The notes under the pieces: model-generated | What the model was told of the DNA's origin: nothing | Seen by the model: only the letters and a program-made list of their open reading frames with translations | The model's database searches: none | Translations under genes and position numbers: made by a program | Origin: an uncultured Bacilli bacterium | GTDB lineage: Bacteria > Bacillota_I > Bacilli_A > RF39 > UBA660 | Direction of reading: 5' to 3' | Length of the DNA stretch: 14,220 nt | Assembly (NCBI GenBank): GCA_947628105.1 | Contig: CANQYN010000024.1 | Coordinates: 1-14,220, forward strand | Part shown: positions 5,832 to 12,401 of the stretch, in pieces | How the letters are laid out: every line of letters starts with the position of its first letter | Position numbering within the stretch: position 1 is the stretch's first letter

Positions 5832-7505
5832 ATGAAATTTTTCGAAAATGAAGATACTAAAATTTTCGCATTAGGTGGCCTTGGTGAAGTAGGAAAAAAC
5901 ATGTATTGTATCATGCATGGAAACGAAATTGTAATTACCGATGCCGGAATGAGTATCCCAGCTAATGATTTAATGGGAGTCGATTATGTTATCCCTGATT
6001 TTACTTTTTTAAAAAATAATGAATCAAAAATAAAGGGATTATTCATCACTCATGGCCATGAAGATCATATCGGAGGAATTCCCTTTTTACTACAAACAGT
6101 AAATATTCCTGTTATATATGCGCCAAATCAAGCAGTTGGTCTTATTCGAAGAAAATTAGAAGATCGGAATATTCAATATAAGAATTTAATTGTCTATGAC
6201 GAAAGAACAAAGGTAAAATTTAAAAACATTGAAGTTGAATTTTTTCGGACGACACATTCCATTCCTGATTCCCATGGAATTTGTATTACTACTCCAAATG
6301 GAGTAATCGTAACAACAGGAGATTTTAAATTTGATTTTACTCCTATCGGTCCAATGGCGAATCTACATAAAATGGCAGCTATTGGAAAAAGAGGAGTTAC
6401 TCTTTTAATGAGCGATAGTACCAATGCATTAAATGAAGGAATTAGTATTAGTGAATCTCGAGTTGATAATGCCTTATCAGAAATTTTTTTAAGAGAAAAA
6501 GGAAGAATTATCATTGCGACTTTCGCTTCTAATATTTATCGTTTAAAACATATCGTCGATACTTGTAAGAGAAACGGAAGAAAAATTGCTATCTTTGGAC
6601 GAAGTATGCAAAATAATATCGAAATATCTATTCAAGGTGGATATATTAAAAATAAAGAAATATTTATAACCCCTGAGGAAGCTAATCACCTTCCTCCTGA
6701 TAAAGTATGTCTTTTATGTACTGGAAGTCAGGGAGAGCCTCTTGCCGCATTATCGAGAATTGCAGAAGGAAATCATCGACAAATTAAATTATTAGAAGAT
6801 GATGTAGTTATTTTCTCTTCTTCTGCTATCCCAGGAAATGCTGCTAGTATTGGAAAAATTATCAACAAATTATATTTGCGAGGAGTTTCTGTATATACGA
6901 ATACCTCTTTAAATGATATTCATACAAGTGGTCATGCTAATGAAGAAGAATTGAAATTGATGCTTCGCTTAATCAAGCCAAAATATTTTATGCCATTTCA
7001 TGGTGAATATCGAATGTTAAAAAGGCATGCAGATATTGGTATATTATGTGGAATTCCTAAAAGTAATACATTTGTCTTAGGAAATGGTGAAGTTCTTTCG
7101 ATGCGAAAAGGAGTTGTTAAAAAATCCGGATTGGTTCCTGCGGAAGATGTTTATGTCGATGGAAACCGTATCGGTGATTTAGGAGCCGCTGTTATTAAAG
7201 ATCGAAAAACGATGGCTAACGATGGTATTATTGTCGTTATTGCCAATATTAATACTATGAAAGCTTCCCTTTTAGGTAAAGTAAATGTTATCACAAGAGG
7301 CTTTGTATTAATTAACGAAAATGAGGAATTATTAAAAGAAATTGAAGTAGTTGCAAAAGAAGCCATATTAAGTAAATTACATAAACCAGTAAGCTATGCA
7401 GATATTAAAAGTGAACTTATTTCTGCTATTGTAACTTATTCATATGAAAAAACAGGAAGAAAACCAATTGTCCTTCCTGTTATTATGGACATTAAGAATT
7501 CTTAA
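5832..7505 (+). CDS. rnj: Ribonuclease J (J1-like)
   Basis: Metallo-beta-lactamase/beta-CASP ribonuclease with 5'-to-3' exonuclease and endonuclease activity, central to mRNA turnover and rRNA maturation in Firmicutes. The 557-residue product is close to B. subtilis RNase J1 in length and sequence from MKFFENEDTKIFALGGLGEVGKN onward, when read in short blocks. Zinc-site residues are present: HGHEDH (74-79), H142 in RTTHSIPD, D164 in TTGDFKFD, and H390 in FMPFHGEYR. The beta-CASP part carries SDSTN (194-198), ATFASNI (229-235), and the HTSGH substrate motif (364-368). The C-terminal domain is intact to ILPVIMDI-type ending VLPVIMDIKNS. SD AAGGAGG lies five bases before ATG. It stands alone, and its terminator is formed by its own last codons. 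Confidence 0.97.
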   Translation: MKFFENEDTKIFALGGLGEVGKNMYCIMHGNEIVITDAGMSIPANDLMGVDYVIPDFTFLKNNESKIKGLFITHGHEDHIGGIPFLLQTVNIPVIYAPNQAVGLIRRKLEDRNIQYKNLIVYDERTKVKFKNIEVEFFRTTHSIPDSHGICITTPNGVIVTTGDFKFDFTPIGPMANLHKMAAIGKRGVTLLMSDSTNALNEGISISESRVDNALSEIFLREKGRIIIATFASNIYRLKHIVDTCKRNGRKIAIFGRSMQNNIEISIQGGYIKNKEIFITPEEANHLPPDKVCLLCTGSQGEPLAALSRIAEGNHRQIKLLEDDVVIFSSSAIPGNAASIGKIINKLYLRGVSVYTNTSLNDIHTSGHANEEELKLMLRLIKPKYFMPFHGEYRMLKRHADIGILCGIPKSNTFVLGNGEVLSMRKGVVKKSGLVPAEDVYVDGNRIGDLGAAVIKDRKTMANDGIIVVIANINTMKASLLGKVNVITRGFVLINENEELLKEIEVVAKEAILSKLHKPVSYADIKSELISAIVTYSYEKTGRKPIVLPVIMDIKNS

Positions 7506-7516
7506 TGTCTTTTTTT
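7488..7516 (+). terminator. Terminator of rnj inside converging gene ends
   Basis: Perfect 22-bp palindrome at 7488-7509 (left half GACATTAAGAA), folding as a 9-bp stem with loop AATT, followed by seven T (7510-7516). It contains the stop codons of both rnj and the opposing kinase gene. Only the plus direction has a T run. Confidence 0.88.
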
Positions 7517-8709
7517 AATGGTAATGTTATTTTTACCTTTGTTCCTTTCCCTATTTTAGAAAAATAATTCATTTTTCCCTTATGAGCTTTAATAATTTCT
7601 TTCGATAAAAATACTCCTAAGCCTGTTCCTTTTGATTTAGTAGTAAAAAATGGTTCATTCATTTTTTTCAAATTGGCTTTGCTAATTCCCTCTCCATTAT
7701 CTTGAATAATGATAATGACATTATTTTTTTCTCTTTTCGTTTTTATTTCAATAAATCCCTTTTTCTTTATTGCTTCGATACTATTTTTAATCATATTAAT
7801 AAGTACTTGATTAAGTCGATTATAATCTGCTTCTATATAAAGCTCATCATCAGGTATATCTAATGATAATGAAACATTTTTTTCTTTTAAAATTGGTTTT
7901 AAATTATTTGTAGCTTCTTCTAATAAATAATAAATATCAATTTCTTCTTTTTGAAGTTTTATTTTAGTGATAGATAAAAAATCTTCTAATAAAGTTAATA
8001 CTCGATTAATTTCATGCTGAATAATAGGAATATATTTTCGACTATGTTCTAAATTATTTACATCAAACATTTGTAAGTACCCACTACATACAGCGATAGG
8101 ATTTTTAATTTCATGAGTAATTTTAAATAAAGAAGTTCTTAATCGTTTTTCTTCTTGTAATTGTTTTATAGAATTAGTCACTTCTAATAATCCTTCTATT
8201 TTATTAGCAAGTGATTCTATCATAAGAGAAACAATACAAAAAAATGCCAAAATATAAATCGTTTCTTTCGTTATTGTTTTCAAAGAAATAAACGATAAAA
8301 TTTGTACTAAAAGAAAAATACTTGTAAAAAGGAAAGACCTTTTTTTATTTTCTAAAGTTCCTATATAGCAAATACTACAAATAAAGTATTCTATAATAAC
8401 TATGATAATCTTATTGGGATATGAATAAGAACAAATAAGAATGAGAAAAAGAGTCATACTAAAATAAGAAATATTTCTTTTTTTGATGGCAGATAATAAA
8501 AGAGGAATGTTTAAAAATACAATTGTTAAAGCTTTATTGCTACTTCCATACCGCAAAATCAAATAAAAAGAAGTAATTAATCCTAAATCAAAATATAAAC
8601 TATTTTTTTGATTATTAAAAGTTTCTTCAAAACTTTGAAAAATGAATGCGACACAAAGAGACACTAACAATAACAAAAAATCTAAAAGCGCCATATCAAA
8701 CAACGTCAT
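7492..8709 (-). CDS. Multi-helix sensor histidine kinase (KinB-like layout), orphan
   Basis: The 405-residue product has six or seven closely spaced membrane helices in its first 170 residues and almost no outside loop, so it probably senses the membrane or a small ligand in it. A linker follows, then a HisKA domain with phospho-acceptor H199 in ITHEIKNPIAV, and an HATPase_c domain with N box NMIKNSIEA (305-313), G1 box DNGEGIS (337-343), F box PFFTTKSKG and G2 box GTGLG (361-365). This layout and the H box resemble the B. subtilis phosphorelay kinases such as KinB. No response regulator lies nearby. ATG 8707-8709 was chosen for its SD GAGGTGAT; an upstream ATG at 8725-8727 lies before that SD. 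The gene end overlaps rnj by 14 bp, tail to tail. Confidence 0.93.
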   Translation of the reverse strand: MTLFDMALLDFLLLLVSLCVAFIFQSFEETFNNQKNSLYFDLGLITSFYLILRYGSSNKALTIVFLNIPLLLSAIKKRNISYFSMTLFLILICSYSYPNKIIIVIIEYFICSICYIGTLENKKRSFLFTSIFLLVQILSFISLKTITKETIYILAFFCIVSLMIESLANKIEGLLEVTNSIKQLQEEKRLRTSLFKITHEIKNPIAVCSGYLQMFDVNNLEHSRKYIPIIQHEINRVLTLLEDFLSITKIKLQKEEIDIYYLLEEATNNLKPILKEKNVSLSLDIPDDELYIEADYNRLNQVLINMIKNSIEAIKKKGFIEIKTKREKNNVIIIIQDNGEGISKANLKKMNEPFFTTKSKGTGLGVFLSKEIIKAHKGKMNYFSKIGKGTKVKITLPLKKDIKNS

Positions 8710-8720
8710 ATCATCACCTC

Positions 8721-8751
8721 TCGACATAATATTACAATATTTTATTGTCGA
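8721..8751. repeat. Imperfect 31-bp palindrome in the kinase promoter region
   Basis: Outer arms TCGACA (8721-8726) and TGTCGA (8746-8751) are perfect; TAA/TTA and AATATT-type pairs continue the symmetry inward with a few extra bases. It lies between the kinase -35 box and SD, so it could be an operator or an RNA hairpin just before the ribosome site. Confidence 0.55.
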
Positions 8752-8761
8752 ATTTTGTCAA
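8734..8761 (-). promoter_or_regulatory. Probable promoter of the histidine kinase gene
   Basis: Perfect TTGACA (8761-8756) on the minus strand, 16-bp spacer, TATTGT (8739-8734). The first two T of the -35 belong to the T run of the preceding gene's terminator. The -10 lies inside the palindrome at 8721-8751. Confidence 0.5.
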
Positions 8762-8785
8762 AAAAAAAGCAATTTATAAAATTAC
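8760..8785 (-). terminator. Weak terminator after the EIIB-like gene
   Basis: On the minus strand GTAATTT (8785-8779), loop TAT, AAATTGC (8775-8769; one G-T pair), then nine T (8768-8760). The stem is AT-rich, so read-through into the kinase gene is likely. Confidence 0.55.
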
Positions 8786-9096
8786 TTTAATTCATCAATA
8801 TGTTTTTTTAATTGGTGAGCTCCTTCTCCTAAAATGATTTTTAACTGATCATTTATTTCTACAATACCTTGGGCCCCTAATTTTTGAATTCCTTCCTTAT
8901 TTACTTTTTTTACATCCTTTAATGTTACAATAAATCGTGATTTATTAGCTTCATAGGAAACAATATTATCCCTTCCTCCTAAATAAGCTACCAACTTATT
9001 TACTTCATATTTAAAATCTTTACTTTTTGATCGAATAATTGCAATTGCAACTATAATCAATACTGCAATAATAATAATATATTGTATATATTCCAT
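8782..9096 (-). CDS. Small membrane-anchored PTS EIIB-like protein lacking the phospho-cysteine
   Basis: The 104-residue product has one N-terminal membrane helix (about 6-21), a basic linker (RSKSKDFKYE), and a domain like EIIB of the glucose PTS family: VAYLGGRDNIVSYEANKSRFIVTLKD, read in two blocks, then KVNKEGIQKLGAQGIVEI and an ILGEGAHQL ending. In working EIIB domains the phosphorylated cysteine sits in a D-A-C-x-T-R-L motif. Here the motif reads E-A-N-K-S-R-F, with N51 in that place, so it cannot take phosphate in the usual way. No EIIC or EIIA is nearby. A structural or sensing role is inferred. ATG 9094-9096 is chosen for SD AGAGGTGAT; an upstream in-frame ATG precedes the promoter -10 and is unlikely. 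It is divergent from rodA and upstream of the kinase gene. Confidence 0.82.
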   Translation of the reverse strand: MEYIQYIIIIAVLIIVAIAIIRSKSKDFKYEVNKLVAYLGGRDNIVSYEANKSRFIVTLKDVKKVNKEGIQKLGAQGIVEINDQLKIILGEGAHQLKKHIDELK

Positions 9097-9111
9097 GTTA
9101 TCACCTCTTTC

Positions 9112-9140
9112 ATTATATCGTCTTATAACTATTTTGTCAA
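9112..9140 (-). promoter_or_regulatory. Consensus promoter of the EIIB-like gene
   Basis: Perfect TTGACA (9140-9135), 17-bp spacer, perfect TATAAT (9117-9112) on the minus strand. Only 15 bases separate the -10 box from the ATG, so the transcript would start around the SD and carry a leader of roughly eight bases. Confidence 0.88.
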
Positions 9141-9155
9141 AATAACGATTTTTAA

Positions 9156-9184
9156 TTGTATAAACGTTCATTTTAGTGTAGTAT
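9156..9184 (+). promoter_or_regulatory. Promoter of rodA
   Basis: TTGTAT (9156-9161), 17-bp spacer, TAGTAT (9179-9184). Divergent from the EIIB-like promoter with 15 bp between the -35 boxes. The ATG lies 22 bases after the -10. Confidence 0.6.
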
Positions 9185-9206
9185 ATTGGTTGAAAGGAAT
9201 GATGCT

Positions 9207-10334
9207 ATGAAAAACATTTCAAAATATAAAGTAGATAAATCGATTTTGATTTCTATCATCTTATTTGCTCTTATTAGTATTATCACCATTTATAGTGCCA
9301 GTAGCATCGTTTTAGATGACACAAATTTGGTTATCAAACAAATTATTTGGTATATTTTAGGATTTGCCATTGCTTATTTTATTATGTTTATTGGAAATAA
9401 AACAATATACAAAAATGCATGGATCTTATACATCATCGGAAATTGCTTACTGATATTACTATTATTATTCGCAAAACCTATTAATAATGCTAAATGCTGG
9501 TTTGTTTTACCGGGAATTGGAACTTTTCAACCAAGTGAATTTATGAAAATTATCTTAATTATTATTTTAGGAAAAAATATTTATGATTTTAATGATAATT
9601 TCCCAAATCCTACAGTAAAAGAAGAATTTTTATTTTTAATTAAAATCGGTATTATCGTCTTCATTCCAAGCCTGTTAACTTTTTTACAACCCGATACTGG
9701 AGTAGTAATGATTTATTTATTAATTACAATATGTATGCTTTTTATTGCTGGAATACGATATCGTTGGTTTTTAATCTTAGGAGGATTGTTGTTACTATTT
9801 GTCGGTAGTGTATTACTTATTTACTTTATAAATCAAGATTTATTTATTCAAATATTTGGAACTAGTTTCTTCTTACGAGTAGATCGTCTATTAGATTGGT
9901 CTAATAAAAGTGGATTTCAACTAGAAAATGGATTGAATTCAATTGGATCGGCAGGATTATTTGGAAAAGGATTTAATCACACTCCATTATATTTTCCAGA
10001 AGCTCATACAGATTTTATATTTGCTGTATATGCAAGTAATTTTGGTTTAATTGGTTCTGTTTTACTGCTTGCCTTAATTGCTTTTTTTGATATCAAATTA
10101 ATCACAACCGCTTTAAAAACAAACTCTAACATTAACAAATATGTTATTGCTGGTATCGTCGGAATGTTAATCTATCAACAATTTCAAAATATATCTATGA
10201 CTTTTGGCTTAATGCCTATCACTGGTATTACTCTCCCTTACATTAGTTATGGTGGTTCAAGCCTTTTAAGTTATATGATTATGATGGGAATCATCTTTAA
10301 TATTTCCAACGAATCATTACGATTTACCAATTAA
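9207..10334 (+). CDS. rodA: SEDS peptidoglycan glycosyltransferase, RodA type
   Basis: Polytopic membrane enzyme that polymerises lipid II into glycan strands together with a class B penicillin-binding protein, usually in the elongation machine. The 375-residue product has about ten hydrophobic helices and the SEDS signatures: QPSEF (108-112), LQPDTG (160-165), the loop NGLNSIGSAGLFGKGF (241-256), EAHTDFIFA with catalytic Asp D269, and LPYISYGGSSLL (343-354). The GLMPITGITLPYISYGG block and the FIPSLLTFLQPDTG helix fit RodA better than FtsW, but FtsW or SpoVE cannot be excluded. ATG 9207 follows SD AAAGGAA; an in-frame TTG at 9186 lies before that SD. The gene has its own promoter and a shared tail-to-tail terminator. 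Its presence shows a walled cell. Confidence 0.9.
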   Translation: MKNISKYKVDKSILISIILFALISIITIYSASSIVLDDTNLVIKQIIWYILGFAIAYFIMFIGNKTIYKNAWILYIIGNCLLILLLLFAKPINNAKCWFVLPGIGTFQPSEFMKIILIIILGKNIYDFNDNFPNPTVKEEFLFLIKIGIIVFIPSLLTFLQPDTGVVMIYLLITICMLFIAGIRYRWFLILGGLLLLFVGSVLLIYFINQDLFIQIFGTSFFLRVDRLLDWSNKSGFQLENGLNSIGSAGLFGKGFNHTPLYFPEAHTDFIFAVYASNFGLIGSVLLLALIAFFDIKLITTALKTNSNINKYVIAGIVGMLIYQQFQNISMTFGLMPITGITLPYISYGGSSLLSYMIMMGIIFNISNESLRFTN

Positions 10335-10360
10335 AAAAGAGAAAAATTTCTCTTTTTTTA
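10335..10360. terminator. Bidirectional terminator between rodA and the prepilin-like gene
   Basis: Arms AGAGAAA (10338-10344) and TTTCTCT (10347-10353), flanked by an A run on the left and a T run (to 10359) on the right. Each converging gene therefore has a stem followed by T on its own strand. It starts right after the rodA stop and touches the stop of the minus-strand gene. Confidence 0.88.
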
Positions 10361-12118
10361 ATATCCTTTTCTCGTAATAGCAATTCTAAATCCGGATGTG
10401 GCATCCGCAGCTCCATTAAAAGCTGTATAAGAGAAAATTCCAATTTGAGCATTTTTAGTTCCTACTGTATTACCTCTTTTTAAATAAATATTGCTAGTAG
10501 TTAAGAAAGCAGAGCTATCATAATTCCATCCTTTTGTTTCTGATAGAGCATGCCCGTAGCAAATACCATTGTTACAAGCAGTTGCTTCTGCCGTCGTTCC
10601 ATATTTATCAAAGTATTTTGCTTTTCCTGATAAACTCGATTGATAACTCCCGTAATTGGCAGAATCTAAAGTTCCTCCTACTTGTTCCCAAAGACCTCCG
10701 GCCATATCATATACACCATATATCGTTCCACTAGTTGAACCGGCTGCCGAAGAAGAATTATCATATCGATGTTCTGCTGAGCAAGTTGTTGCTACTACAA
10801 AATTATCATTTGCAGCAGGTTTTCCTGCACTACATCCTGTCCAAGCTTTAGAAGAAGCCCAGTAATTATTAACAAACACTTCTCTTGCGGCAACAGATGC
10901 CCCTTTTAGATGTCGAATACCATATTCTGATTGTGATAAAATAGCGACAGCTCCCCACTCGGAACTTTTAGTGACATGAGCATCAGTTTCACTATTTTGT
11001 AATCCATGAATATTTTTATCTACTACCATTTTGATAGCACCATTTACCGCATTGGCGATGTCAATATTAGACCAAGAATATCGATTAGGAACGGTAAAGA
11101 TATCAATATCAGCCTTATTGCAATTAGCAACATTAGGAGTTTTATAACAATTGCTAGCCGGATCTGCAGAAGCTTCAAATTTTCCCATCCAAAATCCGCT
11201 TAATGAAGAAGTACTAAATTTAAAAGCTGTCGGCAATTGAAAACCACTATCTGCATTAGCTGCCAATCCCAAAAATTTAACATTTATAAGACCAGGAGCA
11301 GTAACATTAGGAGCCCCATCTCCTGTTGGATATTCTTGTCCATAAGAACCTGATATTTTATACTCAAATTTAGGAATCCATACATACATTCCTGTAATAT
11401 CATCCATACTGATTGTCGTTCCAGCTGGTGCCGTATTATAATAATCTCTGCCATGCGATTTAAAATCATCAATACATGTTTTTGTCGCTTCACAATCAGA
11501 AGAATGTCTATTTACTGTAACAGCATTTGCCCAACGATATCCTCTGTTATGATCCGTACTATATTCATACCAAGATGTATATAAATTTGCTTTCTTCCAA
11601 CTTTGAGTATCTTCATCATAAACAACCGGTATCATACCCTTATAAATTTGTGGATAAGGGTTTTCACTATCAACGGCAGATACTTTTAAGTTACTATCCT
11701 TATATAAAACAAGATTAGCTGTCTTTCCAACACAACTTTGCCCGGAACTCAATAAAGTATAATTAAACTCTTTATTCTTATTAGCTTCTACTTTAATTCC
11801 TAAACTATGATCTACTTCTCGCCCAGTCGAATATTCTTTTAAAGGTTCTTCTAACATATCAGCATCGATAAGGGTTTGAACCGTAAAACAATAGGTATTT
11901 TTATTACTTTCTGATTCGTAAGTAGGTACATAAGTATCAGGATTTCCCATTACTAAATTTTCCGTTGCGGAGATAATAATTTTCCTAGTTCTCTCATCAA
12001 CTTCTTTTCTCCTACTATTTACCTGCGTTTGAATAGAAGGAATAGCAATTAAAAGAATCGCTCCCAAAATAACAATTACCGCTAACATTTCCACTAAAGT
12101 AAATCCTTTTTTCCACAT
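10358..12118 (-). CDS. Large prepilin-like surface protein with FGE/SUMF-like C-terminal domain
   Basis: The 586-residue product starts MWKKGFTLVEMLAVIVILG, a class III signal with prepilin peptidase cleavage predicted after G5 and Glu at +5, then a long N-terminal helix. From about residue 245 it resembles the C-type-lectin-like fold of formylglycine-generating-enzyme/sulfatase-modifying proteins: YVWIPKFEYKI (245-255), SGFWMGKFEAS (307-317), SSEWGAVAILSQSEYG (385-400), GVYDMAGGLWEQV (468-480), KRGN (547-550) and SGFRIA (575-580). It has no sign of the FGE catalytic cysteine pair, so it is more likely a binding module. Ten cysteines (77, 129, 209, 215, 324, 333, 429, 446, 515, 520) suggest disulfides outside the cell. 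ATG 12116-12118 has SD AGGAGG; an upstream in-frame ATG at 12173-12175 lies in the promoter. The GC content is visibly higher than that of its neighbours. Confidence 0.88.
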   Translation of the reverse strand: MWKKGFTLVEMLAVIVILGAILLIAIPSIQTQVNSRRKEVDERTRKIIISATENLVMGNPDTYVPTYESESNKNTYCFTVQTLIDADMLEEPLKEYSTGREVDHSLGIKVEANKNKEFNYTLLSSGQSCVGKTANLVLYKDSNLKVSAVDSENPYPQIYKGMIPVVYDEDTQSWKKANLYTSWYEYSTDHNRGYRWANAVTVNRHSSDCEATKTCIDDFKSHGRDYYNTAPAGTTISMDDITGMYVWIPKFEYKISGSYGQEYPTGDGAPNVTAPGLINVKFLGLAANADSGFQLPTAFKFSTSSLSGFWMGKFEASADPASNCYKTPNVANCNKADIDIFTVPNRYSWSNIDIANAVNGAIKMVVDKNIHGLQNSETDAHVTKSSEWGAVAILSQSEYGIRHLKGASVAAREVFVNNYWASSKAWTGCSAGKPAANDNFVVATTCSAEHRYDNSSSAAGSTSGTIYGVYDMAGGLWEQVGGTLDSANYGSYQSSLSGKAKYFDKYGTTAEATACNNGICYGHALSETKGWNYDSSAFLTTSNIYLKRGNTVGTKNAQIGIFSYTAFNGAADATSGFRIAITRKGY

Positions 12119-12146
12119 AGAAATTCCTCCTATTCTACTATTTATT

Positions 12147-12175
12147 ATTATATAAGCAAATAAAAAAAAATGCAA
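12147..12175 (-). promoter_or_regulatory. Promoter of the FGE-like prepilin gene
   Basis: TTGCAT (12175-12170), 17-bp spacer that includes a T run, perfect TATAAT (12152-12147) on the minus strand. It lies directly after the rpmF stop and reuses the arm and T run of the putative rpmF terminator. Confidence 0.7.
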
Positions 12176-12188
12176 TATTAAGCTGCAT
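12162..12188 (-). terminator. Weak terminator after rpmF
   Basis: On the minus strand ATGCA (12188-12184), nine-base loop, TGCAT (12174-12170), then nine T (12170-12162 counting the last stem base). The stem is only five pairs, so termination may be partial, letting some transcript continue into the prepilin-like gene. Confidence 0.4.
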
Positions 12189-12387
12189 CTTCTTTTTTTA
12201 TTACTTCTTTCCCTTTATAGGTTCCACATTCTTTACAAACTCTATGTGGACGAACTGTTGCCCCACACTTTGGACAAGTAGTCGTTTGATTTTCACTAAT
12301 TTTATAATGAGTACGACGTTTTCTTCCTCTTGTTTTACTTACTTTTCTAAAAGGAACAGCAAATAATTGTAATTCTAATTGTAACAT
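12178..12387 (-). CDS. rpmF: 50S ribosomal protein L32 with L27-like N-terminal extension
   Basis: Small zinc-ribbon protein of the large subunit. The 69-residue product contains the family core AVPFRKVSKTRGRKRRTHYK and a four-cysteine ribbon (C38, C41, C51, C54 in CPKC and CKEC), so it is the zinc-binding form. Usual L32 starts MAVPFRK. Here the core is preceded by MLQLELQLF, and no start codon lies between this ATG (12385-12387) and the core, so the extension must be translated. MLQLELQLFA resembles the MLKLNLQFFA leader of Firmicute L27, which Prp protease removes. SD AGAGGTG lies six bases upstream; an in-frame ATG at 12403-12405 lies upstream of this SD and is less likely. It is 14 bp after yceD, the usual partner, and should share its promoter. 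Confidence 0.95.
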   Translation of the reverse strand: MLQLELQLFAVPFRKVSKTRGRKRRTHYKISENQTTTCPKCGATVRPHRVCKECGTYKGKEVIKKEDAA

Positions 12388-12401
12388 GATAACACCTCTT
12401 T

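Noticed and set aside
6194..6514. Minus-strand open frame inside rnj
   Set aside because: It is antisense to conserved catalytic RNase J sequence and has no start signals.
8782..9171. Longer EIIB-like protein with 25 extra N-terminal residues
   Set aside because: The extension runs through the perfect TTGACA/TATAAT promoter; the internal ATG has a strong SD.
10358..10500. Variable region of a diversity-generating retroelement at the end of the FGE-like gene
   Set aside because: The C-terminal fold type is used by such target proteins, but the end lacks the Asn-rich, AAY-codon-rich stretch, and no template repeat or reverse transcriptase is visible in the window.
10656..10865. Open frames on the plus strand opposite the FGE-like gene
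   Set aside because: They lack SD sites and protein-like composition, and lie wholly inside a well-supported gene on the other strand.
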